A stretch of 64,000 bases of DNA from Adenanthera pavonina (taxonomy: Eukaryota; Streptophyta; Magnoliopsida; Fabales; Fabaceae), in contig JAIVEN010000007.1 in the NCBI GenBank assembly GCA_026686845.1, positions 33,787,001-33,851,000 on the forward strand, given 5' to 3'. The translations under genes and the position numbers were made by a program. Positions 1 to 12,400 of the stretch are shown here, piece by piece (positions within the stretch are counted from its first letter, which is position 1; every line of letters begins with the position of its first letter). The notes beneath the pieces are model-generated. The model worked only from the letters and a program-made list of their open reading frames with translations. It made no database searches and had not been told where the DNA came from.

Positions 1-1650
1 GCATGAGGATAATCACCTACTATGTCGACTTTTAGCTTTGTTGGCGTTAAATAGTTGCGTTTCCTGAAAAAACATCAACTAAAGTGAGGTGTGGAAAACA
101 AAATTTAATATTTTATTATAAAATGCAATTTTATTAATTGACATTGGTGTGTAAATTGGAATTCTTACGTCATTTAATATTTTATTATAAAATGCAATTT
201 TTATCAATTCAATTATTGGTTCAGAAGTAATAACTAATATTATATAATTTTCATAAAAATTGGATACCTATAAATATACTATCAAATAGTTAAAACTTTA
301 AAGTTTGTTTTATTTAAAATATATATTTCAAGCTTTTTCTTAGAACATTTATATTTCAACTGATAGTTAAAAATTAATTCTTCTAAATATAAAGATCACC
401 AAAGAGAAAGTAATGGAATATAAAACAATTTTAGATTAATGTCAAATATTTTGAGAAATGATTCTCATGATCTTTTGGCCAACAAAATATGATTCTCATG
501 ATTACAATTACTGGTTCAGCATTGGTCTTTATATAAAAAAATTCATTATTTAATAATATAATGTGTTTGATACATTATAAAAAAATGTAATACCTCTTTT
601 TTTTTTGTTTGATACGAATGTAATACCTCTCTATTTTTATAGGAAATTGAGCAGGATGCGTATTTCAATTCGGCTATATAGTTTCAGATAAGATCATGAA
701 GAAAATATGAGAGCAATAATTGTCAACAAAAGCCAACAAATTTGTATTTTTTTTAATGAGATTGGCAATTATAGATTAAAATTAGTGACGTCCATGTTTT
801 CATTAAATTCAGACTATATTATATATAAGTTCCCATCATCTTTTCAAGGGGAATTACATAGCAAAATAATAAATTCATTATAAAATAAGATATGTTATTA
901 CTTAATCTACCAATATTACTATTCAGTATTTAAAATTTTAACACTTTTTTTCAGTTAAAGTCCTTTGTTTTAAATAATTTACTATACTGATCCCTAACTA
1001 TAACTCCTCTTTTTTTCAAATTCTATTGAAATTCTTAACAATACATAAATTGAAATTATACAACAAGATGTATAAATTACATAGGTCTCTATTCTTTTCA
1101 TTTTTCCATGTATTTTTGAGGAAGTACTATATATCAATATACCGAAGATTAGATAAAGAAAAAATTCATATTGAAAGAGCTATTATTTATTTGGAGCCTG
1201 ATAATGCTTAAATTAAAAGTAATATAAGAAATGAATATCATATGATTGTCATATATATATATATATATATATAAAGGAGAGAAGACTCCTCTCATAAAAT
1301 ATAATATTTCTTTTTGTACTATTCTGAAAAACGATAAAATTGATATTTAATAATGAACCTATATAATTTATATATGTTCATTTTTGTGTGTTTGTTTTTA
1401 CACATGCACGAAACATACTGGTTTTATAATTAATTAGAGAATCTCCAGTTACAAACGTCCCCTTCAATAGCGGTTGAAAATAATTAAGAATAAGAGAATA
1501 TTAAAATAATTGAGGGTATAATAATAATTAGAGAGAGAAAGTCTCAATATTCCAACGATGACCAAAACGAAAATTAAAATAAAACGATCTATTTCAACAC
1601 ATGCAATTCTGAAGCATCGTGGGAAGTTTCTCATTTGACAAGCATATGTG
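1..1650. other. AT-rich 5' intergenic region of the bHLH gene
   Basis: No convincing gene. The sequence is AT-rich with poly-A/T tracts and an (AT)n microsatellite at about 1251-1273. A 61-codon reading frame at 1026-1211 has no recognisable motif and a composition like the surrounding DNA, so I do not call it. Confidence 0.6.
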
Positions 1651-1654
1651 TATG

Positions 1655-1662
1655 TATATAAG
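1655..1662 (+). promoter_or_regulatory. TATA box of the bHLH gene
   Basis: TATATAAG lies about 90 bp before the predicted ATG at 1752. It is followed by a pyrimidine/CA-containing stretch suitable for a transcription start near 1690. This is the only well-placed TATA-like site before exon 1. Confidence 0.5.
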
Positions 1663-1751
1663 GGAAGCCCTACTTCGCTCGAGTCTCAATTAATTCATCA
1701 ATTTCAGATCCATCTAAAAAATTTTATCATTTTGCTGAAAATCATATATAG

Positions 1752-4425
1752 ATGGACGGCGACTCATTTGAAACATGGCTAAATGATCATCTCGTGAGAT
1801 CATTATTTATGCCTTTTTTTTATATTAGCCAAAAAAATAATGACTATATTTTCTCTTTAGGTTTTATTTATAATATACTTGCAATTTAAATTTTTTGCAT
1901 TTTCAATTTTTTTGGATAATAACTCCACTTATATATATATATATATATATTTAATGTTTGCGTGTTGGTTTCAACACACAAAAGCAATCAAAGATTTTCA
2001 AAATTATTTTCTATTTTTAAATTACTTTATCCAAACACAATCTTGAACGATTTAAAAATGCGCATTTAAGATATTATTTAACTATGAATTATTCTGATCA
2101 ACTAGGCTAACAAATTGTATATGTTGTAACAACAAAACTAAATAATGTAATTTCTGATGCATCTAATTTTCACAGGAAATGGAGGAGGATCCTTGTACTT
2201 TCTTCCCAGAAGAGAAAATGTCGTCGCCTTCTTCTTCGTCTTTAGAAGTTGAAATTACTGCAAATCAGAGAGGGATCATTGATGATCATCATCAATTGGC
2301 AGATCAGAAACCGTATCATCAACCTGAAACCAATTCCCTGATTCCTTTCAGTTCCTCTGAGGCCTCTCTTACATTTTCTTACGTGGATGGAAATCATCAT
2401 CATCATCATCAGGATATTGCCATATTGGGAAAACCTGCAAGGAAAAATTGTATCAACTGGATTGAGTTTGATGCAGACATGAATAATGGCCAATCAGGAG
2501 ACAAGTGGAGAAGCAAAAAGACTCCCTTACCCCTCCCACACCACATAGTAGTAGAGAGACAGCGAAGACAAGACATAAACCAGAGGTTCTTGGCTCTCTC
2601 AAAAGTGGTACCAGGCAATAAGAAGAAGGTATTGTCTTTGTCTCCATGAAACTGCTTTTGACTAGGGTTCTTAATTATTCATTCAGATTGGACTGGGAAT
2701 TAACTTGGCCAGAAAATCGGCCTCACTTACCCTTTGATTTCATGTCTTAGTTCTATAAATTTTATTGCACTTGTATGAATTGATATGTTGATGATGTTTT
2801 GGCGTAAAAATATATATATACTGATGATGTGATTGTGAATGGACTACCTTAATAATTCAATTTCATGTCAGCCTCTCTCTCTAAGTACCTTAGATGAAAT
2901 ATTCTTGGAGAAGATATCGATGCATACTAGTTAATATATATATTGGTATTATTCATGTTAATTATTTAATTAACGTTTTCTTTATTTTTTCACTAAGTTT
3001 GTTAATTAGGATACAATCCATCAAGTAAAAAACATGATTCATGCATTATTTATATGAGCCATCGATTGCCAAATAGCTATTTTCATTAAAAAGTATACTT
3101 TTGTCTTCATCACATGATTCTTATATATCCATATATAGATTCTCTTACCGTTGGATTAATTAATTTATCTAGAGAAAAAGAAGATAATTTTTTTTTCCAA
3201 ATTTTAAGATATCCATGTGAAATAGCACATGCCTCCTAATTAATTTTGTTTGGGTATACTATATCTTTATTGTTAGTCACATGGAACCTGTAATTTCTTT
3301 CCTTCTTTTTGTGTACAGAAGGATAAGGCTTCTATACTTGGAGAAGCAGTGAAGCACATGAAAGATCTCCAAGAACGAATCAAGACCCTAGAGGAGAAGA
3401 ACAAGAAGGAAGTGGTGGAATCAGTGGTTTTTGTGAAGAGGTCATCATCATCTTCACCATCTAGTAGTAATCAATATTTGTCTCATTACAGAAACAACAT
3501 TAATAATAGTTACAGAGGAAGCATTCTGCAGCTGCCAGAAATCGAAGCAAAAGTGATAGAGAGGAGTGTGCTCATAAGAGTTCATTGCGGGAATCACAGA
3601 GCGATCCTTCCAACGTTGTTGTCTGCAGTTTCAAAGCTTCATTTGATTGTGCTCACTTCCAATGCTGTTCCTTTTGGGAATGACACTGACATCACTGTTA
3701 TCGCTGAGGTATCAGTAGTATAATACTCATTCGTTTGTTTTTAAGTGTCACTTTTGAAAAAAGAAATTATTTTTATTTATCTGTGACTTTTAAATTTTAA
3801 GATATAAAAATTATTATTTTTCTCCCTATACCCTTATATATTATTTTAAAAGTCAAAAGTAATATGAATTTTTTTTATTTATACATTTATTGAAAGGTAT
3901 ATTAGAAAATTTAAAAAGAATTATAACATATCAATTATATTTTTTAATTTGTGTGCTAAAATCTTCAATTATATATATAAAAAGAAATGGAGGGAGTAGG
4001 AGTAGTACTTCAGAGTCATTTATAATTATCTCTGGAAATGTGTTCATATATTTTGCAAAGGATGGTGAGATTAATCATGGGGCAAACAGGCGGCAAATCG
4101 GCCATTGAAACTAATTATAATATATATATGTAATTTATATTTTTTATCTTTGATAAATCAAATATTTTGCTTAAAATCCTCTACTTTTGACAGATTTATA
4201 TACACAAAACAAACTAATTATTATTTTGATGGTTTTTTAATTTTAAAGTGAAACTAAATATGTTTACTTATGTATTGTAAATTTGCAGCTTGTGTTATAG
4301 ATTTAATTTCTCTTTCATAGTGATATTTGATATGTTTGTTTTGGTAACAGATGGGAGTTGATTTTCGCATGAAAATGAAGGACGTTGTGAAATACTTGCG
4401 TCTGGCATTATCAAGTTTTATTTGA
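1752..4425 (+). CDS. bHLH transcription factor, bHLH18/19/20/25-like
   Basis: DNA-binding regulator expected in the nucleus. I predict four exons joined in phase: 1752-1793, 2176-2628, 3319-3708 and 4351-4425, giving about 319 residues. All introns are GT-AG (for example CTC|GTGAGA and AAG|GTATTG). The N-terminus begins MDGDSFETWL. The bHLH domain spans roughly residues 136-185 and is split by intron 2 inside the loop. The basic part reads HIVVERQRR, holding the H-E-R residues that contact E-box/G-box DNA; helix 2 continues KDKASILGEAVKHMKDLQ. After a serine-rich linker, residues from about 220 to the end form the ACT-like C-terminal domain of this family, ending MKDVVKYLRLAL. Length and intron positions fit Arabidopsis bHLH18/19/20/25 (subgroup IVa). 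A CAT-repeat run encodes five or more histidines near residue 87. Intron 3 carries a MITE. The exact orthologue cannot be named; the family is secure. Confidence 0.9.
3726..3996. mobile_element. Stowaway-like MITE in bHLH intron 3
   Basis: The 271-bp element is flanked by TA on both sides (3724-3725 and 3997-3998). The left end reads CTCATTCGTTTGTTTTTAAG. The reverse complement of the right end reads CTCCCTCCATTTCTTTTTAT, so the two ends form an imperfect terminal inverted repeat of the CTCCCTCCGT type known for Tc1/mariner Stowaway MITEs. It lies entirely between the exon 3 donor (3709) and the exon 4 acceptor (4350), so it should be spliced out. Confidence 0.7.
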
Positions 4426-4439
4426 ATTAAAATCATTTA

Positions 4440-6585
4440 AGGTCAACCATATTCATCATCATGTTGAGAAATTTGTGCCACTACAAAATGGAAATGCAGC
4501 TGTAGTCACCTGCCAAATATGGAACTCTCATATTTGTCAAATAACCTCTTCTTACAAGACAAATGTGCTCGTAATTTCTAAAGCAAACTAAGTCATTGCA
4601 TTGATAATTACTGTACAAATAAATAAATCATAATTTGACAATCCTTTATTAACTAGTTAACTTCTATATAATTGTCAGAACAGTCTCAAATATTGAGAGA
4701 ACTAATTGGATTTTTTTCATTCATACAAATAAATAAAATTGATATTTTCAAAATTATATACATTATAATTAGGTTCTTTTCATTTATATACTCTTCTTCT
4801 TTTTTTTTGGTAGTAACTAGAAGTATATCTGCCAACAATAAGACAATTTCTCTTGGGATATATGAATTTAACCCAAACACCACCTAATAGATCAAATTTA
4901 ATATTTAATTGATTTTTTAACAATTAATTAATGATATATTTTAATAATAATTAATATTATTATTTAAATTCTCTTGAGATATATTTTTTTAAGTTTTTTA
5001 TTAACCCATCTAATGCACAGGATATTTCTATTTTCTTTTTGTCGTATGATAGGAGTATTCTCATAAAAAATAAGGACTAGTCTCTTTTAGGATATTGAAT
5101 GTAAAAGATAGATTCCTTCCAATTAAATTTGTTTTAAATATAAAAATTGGAAATCAAATTACAATTATTTGCTTAAGAGGCGAGAGTTTCTATCACTTGC
5201 GCCAACTTGAGTTGGTGACGAAATGTTTTTTATTTCTATATAAGCAATATAAATGTGGTGATGGATCAAAATTTTCTTCAACAAAATTTCTTAAGCCATC
5301 TCTGCAGCCATATCTCAACTCTCTATGTGATCCAAAGATTATAAAGTTTATAGATAGAAAGGGCTACAAAGAAGTCAATTGTAGAGCCCAACCTTTGAGT
5401 TACTTGGTCACACCAAATTGTTTAGCAGGAATAATAGTAGAATAAGTAATGTGGAGAATATAGTGGAGAGAATAGTAATGAAACAAATAATACAAAAGAT
5501 TCAAATCAGATGGAGAGTAGATATTTAGCTAGAGAAATGAGTTTGAGAGACATTGGTAAGAAATTATCGATATCCATATAAGTATTATTTTGTAAAAGGG
5601 TATAATGGTGAACTACTTTAGCTAATAATTTTTTTTAATATGATAAGTAATATAAACATTTTTAATTTAAAAATTAAAATGAAAAATTTTAAATAAAAAA
5701 TGTTTATTTTTATTTATTATTAACAATTAAAATCATTTTATTATATTTTATTAACTTTATTAATAATGGACATTAAAAATAATTATTTTAACTTATTAGA
5801 ATATTAATAATAATTAAAAATAATTATTTTATTATTTTTATACTATTAGTATTATAGTTATTTACTAAATTATCTTTTTCATCATCTTATTATTTTCATA
5901 AAAAACATAAAATTATCCATCAAACTATATTCTTCTCTAGTTCATATCAAATGTCACTCATTTCATTTCCTTTTCCTTTCAATTCATTTTCCTCAACTTA
6001 CTTTCCATGGCTAATTAGATTGTACTTCAATGCGATACATAGGAATTTATTTGTTTTGTTGTCTATGGCCGAGAATGTGATTTCGTAGATCCATAGAAGT
6101 TAAATTTAAGGAATCTGATTAAGTTGTAGATCTCTATATATATGTGTGTGTGTGTGTGTCTTTAGAACAATTTTTCTCTAATACTTGTTTAAAGCTGAGA
6201 AAAAAAATAGTTGTATAGTTCGCTAAATGTGTTTCAAGCAAAACGTATAGTTGAAAAGTTTTTTTATATTCATTTGACAAAATCAATAATCTTGAGATGA
6301 TGTGTTTTAATGCTAATACCACAAGAAAACACTAATTTTTTTCAACCCAATGGACTAACATAATTAACATAATTATGATTAAAAATAGGTCAGACCTTAT
6401 TAAAGGCCTAAGGCCTCACCTGTACAAGACCTAAATGTTTAAGAAAAATCTGACTTGAATCCTGTAGGCTAAATTTGTTTATCTTTTTTTTTCCCCAAAA
6501 ATTTTATATTTTATGTATAATATAATATATAATTTAAATCAATTTTCTTTTTATTATATTATAATATAATATTATATTTTTATTT
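4440..6585. other. AT-rich intergenic region between bHLH and DP genes
   Basis: No supported gene. A 116-codon frame at 5095-5445 has no recognisable domain, no upstream promoter signal and a composition like its surroundings. A (TA)n(TG)n microsatellite lies at about 6136-6160. The stretch 5620-5900 is almost pure A/T. Confidence 0.5.
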
Positions 6586-6589
6586 TCAT

Positions 6590-6945
6590 TTTTCGCCGAA
6601 CCTAAGCTTCCATAATCCATATTCCATACTGCTGTCCGAGTGCCTGCATTTTCAATTTGCGCTAAACTCTCAAGCCCTAACGGAGAACCCTACTGCGCGC
6701 TTCCATTCTTCTCAAGCCATCGGTCTCTCTCTCGTCTTCGACCATCGGACAGCGTCGCGTCAACCAGCGGTCTCCCTCTCATCTTCCATTTCCGAAGGTC
6801 CCCCGGCGGTGACCCTTACTCTGTTCTAGTTTCCGAAGCTCTGCCTCTGTAGCTAGCTCTTCGAGTTCGACCTTCAAGCCTTCAACCGTTCTAGCCTTCG
6901 ATTCCTCTCAAGCCATCGGTCTCTCTCTCGTCTCTCCATTCGCAG
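6590..6945 (+). other. Candidate non-coding first exon upstream of DPB
   Basis: This GC-richer, CT-rich block stands out from AT-rich flanks and ends in a strong splice donor, CGCAG|GTACGG (GT at 6946). It contains a direct repeat of about 28 bp (around 6711-6738 and 6906-6933, core CAAGCCATCGGTCTCTCTCT). At its left edge TTTCGCCG (6591-6598) fits the loose E2F-DP consensus WTTSSCSS. It could be an alternative first exon of the DP gene or the remnant of another gene. It contains a 70-codon frame (6640-6852) with no recognisable domain. Confidence 0.35.
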
Positions 6946-7789
6946 GTACGGGTAGATTGTATATTACATGAAGTAGATTTGATTGAGCATAAATAGAGAT
7001 GGCAAGGGGGTGTGAGGAGTTTGTTGAATCCAGTATGTTTTTATGATGCTTTGGATGTTTTGCCTCCTATATTTCTTTGTTTTCTTTTATCTTATTCATG
7101 TAAAGTTTTAGGTCCTGGTTTCCTTGTTCACTTTCTGCGTACATTCTTGAGATTGAGTTTTTAACTTGAAGTAAATTTAGAGAGATGGCAATTTAGATGT
7201 TGAGATTGAATTTTTATAAAGGTAATTTTCGGCATCTCTTGTTTCACTATTGCCCTGTTTCTCAAGGATTGCTTGCAATTTTTTTTATTGGAGATGGAGA
7301 TTAATGTGACTGCAAACAGAAATTTCTGTGTGTAACTATTTTTTTTGCAGATAATGTACTATGATATCAATAATATTTGCTTCAGCCTTGTCATTTTGTG
7401 ATGCTTTTTTTTTTTTCCTTTACTTTGTATATAGTATTCGCTCACACTAAAATAGGTTCTCCTCATTCTTGAAATCTAAATGTTAACTTTTGGAAGAAGA
7501 TATAGTATTCTCCTTGTGTATAGTTTTTTTTACTTTGTATATTGTATTCTCCTTATATTTTGGGAGAAGATATATTGTTGCGGCGGAAAATGTTCATGAA
7601 ATTTGCTTCAGTTTGCAATTGTGGACTGTGTTGAGTTTTTTCCTCCACCTTCTGTCATTCCAGATATGACCCCCAATGATCTGAAATATGAATGCAATTA
7701 TTTATTTCTTGTTATGTTAAACTATAAACTCTTCGTTCAAGTAAAAATGAAAAATGGAAAAGATAAAAAAATATAAATTAAAAAATAAA

Positions 7790-8045
7790 ACTAGAAACGC
7801 AAACCCTATCCCCATATTAGATCCAATTCTCCACCAGCATTGAGTCATCGCCATCGACCTTCAAAGTCCTCCACCTCCATAGCTGCTGCAGCCCAGCCTT
7901 CCTCTGTCTTCCTCCATCATAAGCTGCAGTTCACCAATCAGGGGAAGCCCCAATACGAAGCCCATCCGAAGTGGTGAAGACTCAATCCTACAAATCCCTA
8001 ACCGAAGTGTCTTTCTCCATCTCGTGTTACCCTCACTTCGCGATG
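7790..8045 (+). other. Candidate 5' UTR exon of the DPB gene
   Basis: A second GC-richer block with CCATCGCC and TCC-rich sequence and an AAACCCTA telobox-like motif near 7801, typical of plant 5' leaders. It ends near a weak possible donor (GATG|GTTTGT). A later leader exon would begin at 9398 after CAAATAG and run into the start codon at 9490. The block carries no long sense reading frame. Without transcript data the exon edges are guesses. Confidence 0.35.
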
Positions 8046-9240
8046 GTTTGTCTCTCTTTTTCTGCTTCGATTTCACAGATTTTCGTAGACAACGTGTTTT
8101 TTTTGGGATGTATTTTCCTAGCTGTTGGTGCTTGTTTAGGATGAATAACCTGATTAAGTTGGAAGATATTATTAGGTGTGTTGATTAGATTTGGTTTTTG
8201 GTGGTTTAGATCTCTGTCTGTTTCAGATTTGTAGAAATCTAGTGGACATTTTCATTTCTTGATTATTGTTGATTTAACATCATTTTTGGTTTGCTCTGTT
8301 CTTGGTTGGACAAGAAAATTCTGTGGATAAGTTGAGTGGAGGATTCAATGGCTATTGCTTTTATTAGATCTATACTATGTCTTATGTTCAATTTTACATG
8401 AATAAGTTGGCTCTATTAGTTTTCAAAATCTTCTTTGCCTGAAGAAATGAATATGAGAAAAAAATTGAGTGGGTCTTTGCATGTTCATGTTATTCCGCAC
8501 CAGCTCGAATTATCTGAACAGATAGGAGAGCAAATAATTGTTCAATTACCTTTTTTCTCCTTGTTTAAAGCCTCTATTTTTGTTTTCTTTGGTCAACTAT
8601 TCTGTTTTATGCTAAATGAAAAGTTAAATAGTAAATGGTATTGGCATGCAAATCAAGTCTGGACGTGATCACAATTGGTATTCTGTTTTAAGCTACTTAT
8701 GCGTTGTTCCCTTTTTTTTTTAATCTCATTAAGAATGCATCTAATGACATGCTTATATGGTAATTAATCTATATTAGAATGTTGATTAATGATGATTGAT
8801 TTATATGAACACATCTGTTAAAGTGTTTTGGACACAATTATTTTTGGGCCATTATTTCACTTGAACTTGAACTAAGCACTCATTTTCTTTAATATTGTCT
8901 TTTTCTTCATACTAGTTTTAGTGCATCAATATTTAAATTGATGCCAATACTCAAGATAATGTGTCTCCCAGCTCCACTATTCATGGCTAGAATACTGTTG
9001 GCTGCTAATGACTCAACATCTGAAGAATATAATTTGAATGAATAATTATATGGTGGTTATTGGTTGGAAGTTCATGGTGGATGAATATGGATATGATTAT
9101 TTATGGTGTTTACTGTGGATGAATTTAGTTGTTTATGAACCTATGATGGTTATAGTAAATGATGGTTGATGAATATTGTAGCAAACTGTTGTTTTTATGT
9201 TAGTTTGATTGTTAATTTTATGATTGTGGATGAATATATA

Positions 9241-9358
9241 TATATTTTTTTCATCTATATTATTTAAAATATATTAATTTATTCATACTAATCCAACCAT
9301 TGAATCTTGAACCGGTGGCTTGACCTGTTCAATGGCTGATCTGATTTTTAATACCTTG
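9241..9358. repeat. Partial hAT-like element (right end only)
   Basis: The AT-rich body and end match the right end of the complete copy at 26125-26705 (shared TTTAAAATATATTA and a following TCCAACC). It ends ...GATTTTTAATACCTTG, whose reverse complement starts CAAGGTATTAAAAATC, a diverged version of the family's CA(A/G)TG end. No left end or target duplication was found, so this is a truncated copy in the DPB 5' intron. Confidence 0.5.
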
Positions 9359-9400
9359 TGAAGCGCTGCTGAGTTAATCTTAGTTTATTTCAAATAGGAA

Positions 9401-9436
9401 ATGTTTGGCTCTACCTCAAATTTCCTGTCCAGTTGA
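9401..9436 (+). other. Upstream ORF in the DPB leader
   Basis: An ATG three bases into the predicted leader exon (start 9398) opens an 11-codon frame, MFGSTSNFLSS, that stops 53 bp before the main ATG at 9490. Its role depends on this exon being in the mature mRNA. Confidence 0.4.
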
Positions 9437-9489
9437 AGTCAGCTTGTATCATTGGGAATTGTTGGAGGATAGTTGACTAACTTACCAAA

Positions 9490-12400
9490 ATGGGGACACG
9501 ACCTCAGCAACCATGTCGAGAGGAAGAGGAGGATGAACTGCTAGGTCGGGGAGCAACACTTTCAGGCCAATCAATTTCCACAAGTAAAAGTGTAGGGTCG
9601 CCGTCCAGTCGGAGTGAGCAGACAATGGCTACACCAGCAAGTGATAACACTTTTCTCAGACTAAATCATCTTGACATCCATGGTGATGATGCTGGATCCC
9701 AGGGAGCAGTTGCGTGAGTTTTCTGTTATTCTATGAGGTTTTAGTAAATGTGTAGTTTTTATAATGCAGTATACTATATATAGGCCCTGGTGGGTTTCGT
9801 TTTCAAGGTTGTGGCAGATTGACACTGTTGAATGAGGTTTATTTTTTTGTTTCCTGATGTACACTGAATTGTTTTGTTTCTAGTTGTGGTTTAAGGCAAA
9901 ATACACGTGCACACATTTATCTTAGTTTTAGAATGAGATACTGGACATGAGTTTCTAATTAATACTTGCAGGTATCAATTATATGCATGTGGTTTAACAA
10001 CTCTCTAGATGCTTTTTTATTTTTTGCTTGCAATGTCATTCTATTCTTACCAATTGTCAGTTTTAAAATAGTAGCAAGAAGAAAAAGAGGGGCCAGCGTG
10101 CTGTTGGAGGTGACAAGAGTGGAAGAGGGCTCCGCCAATTTAGTATGAAAGGTTTTTGATCTTATCTCACCATTTTGTTCTTGTTTTTAACGTTGGCCCT
10201 GCATAGTTGCATTTTGTGTGCTTCAATAACTGCAACTTTGTAGAAGTTCAGTTTTATATGAATTTGCTCTTAACACGTCACAGAGTTTAAGACATTATTT
10301 TTATGTAGTTGCTGCTCATGTTTACTCAGTAATTTATTGTTATTTCTCTACAGTGTGTGAGAAGGTGGAAAGTAAGGGAAGAACTACTTACAATGAGGTT
10401 AGGTGATTACTTCATTATCTGCTACACATAATTTTTTGCTCCAATTTTATGCAGTAGATTGTATAATTTGTTATTGATGGGCAACAAAAAAAAAAGTAAT
10501 GCCAAGCTGTATTACTGTCTTAAGGTTGAGGGATAGTGGTGAGTTGTCATATCCAGGTGCTCAAATTTTTTTGCTGTGAGTAAGTTAATATCTCTTATTG
10601 ATGTCTTATATGCATAACGAGCTCTTTAGATCCTGGATAAGAATTCATGAAGCTAGATATACCATTGCAGCTGTGTAATGCATACTAGGCCCTTTAATCT
10701 CCAATACTCTTCTATAGTAACTGTGAAAGCGGGTATCCTTAGTTGGTCTGGATTTCATATGGGATTCCCATTTGGGGAACTTTGGAACTACCTGGCATTT
10801 TAATGATGTTGCAAATTCGACGAAAGGTTCGAGAGCCTATTTGGCATAGGAATCCAAGGCCCGATATTGATGAATTATTGTTGTTGTTGTTGTTGTTGTA
10901 CATGTGGCTGTTTGGGAGACTTTTTTGGGTGCAAGTATGTTAGAATTGTTCGAGGGGTGTTAAAGAAGGTTAGGGGAAGTAGTGAAACTCGGGAAAACTT
11001 TTGACATGGTACCTTTCCTGCCACACCTTTCTTTATTTCCCAACATGTTACGTTAACTAATTGTGAGTTTGAATTCTTAGCTAAATTTGGACAAGTTGCT
11101 ATTCTCCAAGTTGTTTCTTATGATTTAATATAACTGGGGGTTGTGGTTTTTCTAATAGGTTGCAGATGAACTTGTGGCTGAATTTGCTGACCCAAGCAGT
11201 AGTGTTTCATCTCCTGATCAGGTTTGCTCTTTCATAATACTATCTGCAATTGCAATATACTGAATGAAGGTTTGAGTTAGATGTTTTGGACTCATTGAGG
11301 GAAAATTTTTAGCAGCAACAATATGATGAGAAAAACATTCGTCGAAGGGTTTATGATGCTTTGAATGTTCTCATGGCGATGGATATAATTTCTAAGGATA
11401 AAAAGGAAATTCAATGGAAGGGTCTCCCTCGTACAAGTCTGAATGATATTGAAGAACTAAAGGTTTGCATACATTTTTCATATGATCTTTTCTTGGTCAA
11501 CTGGTTTATGCTTTCCCTGTAATGTTCTGAGATAATACAAAAATACAAAGAAGGATTATGACACTTCAAATGTAATTTATCTAGACGGAGCGTCTTGGGC
11601 TTAGGAATAGGATTGAGAAGAAAGCTGCCTACCTGCAAGAGCTGGAGGAGCAAGTAAGCCAGTGTTTGCTAATTGATTTAATTTTTGGAAAGAAAAACCA
11701 ATTTGCCAGTTCAAGGAATTTGTAGTTTGTTCCGGTTGGAATGTGTTGCTGGTTCTATGTACCTAACAAATGGCTTCTATTCGTTGTTGATTACTGTCTG
11801 TTTACTGACTCCTTGTCTTTTTCCGTCCAGTACATAGGTCTTCAGAATCTCATACAACGAAATGAGCAATTATATGGCTCAGGAAATGCTCCCAGTGGAG
11901 GTGTAGCTTTACCTTTTATTCTAGTACAGGTATACCTTCGTCTCATTATCTCCTGATTTTTTTGCAAACCTGTTCACTTGAAATTGTCGCCCAGTTTTTT
12001 CTTGGTTTAATTTTGTAACATATAGTTGTCTTCACCTTGTGAACGTTCTTTATAATTCGTAAACTTGATTTCTGACATGGTTTTTGTGGATCAACTTTCT
12101 CATCACATTCGCTGTAAAGAAATATTTTATATGCTTAATTATATTGTCAGCTAGGACTGTTAGTTCACTGACCTCTCAGACCATTTGTTTGCTGCATCCT
12201 TGTTAAAATTTAATGAAGGGTCAGATTTTAAAGGAAGGAAAGAAACTTCAAAATAAGAAAAAAAACTTGTAACTGTTATGTGACTCTGAAGTTATTTCCT
12301 TGTAATCTTTCTGATATTTGTTTTTTCTAATTTCTTGAAACTGTAGACTCGTCCCCATGCAACTGTTGAAGTGGAAATATCAGAAGATATGCAGCTTGTA

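Noticed and set aside
5095..5445. 116-codon plus-strand frame
   Set aside because: No recognisable domain, AT-biased composition and no promoter or neighbour support; kept out of the gene list.
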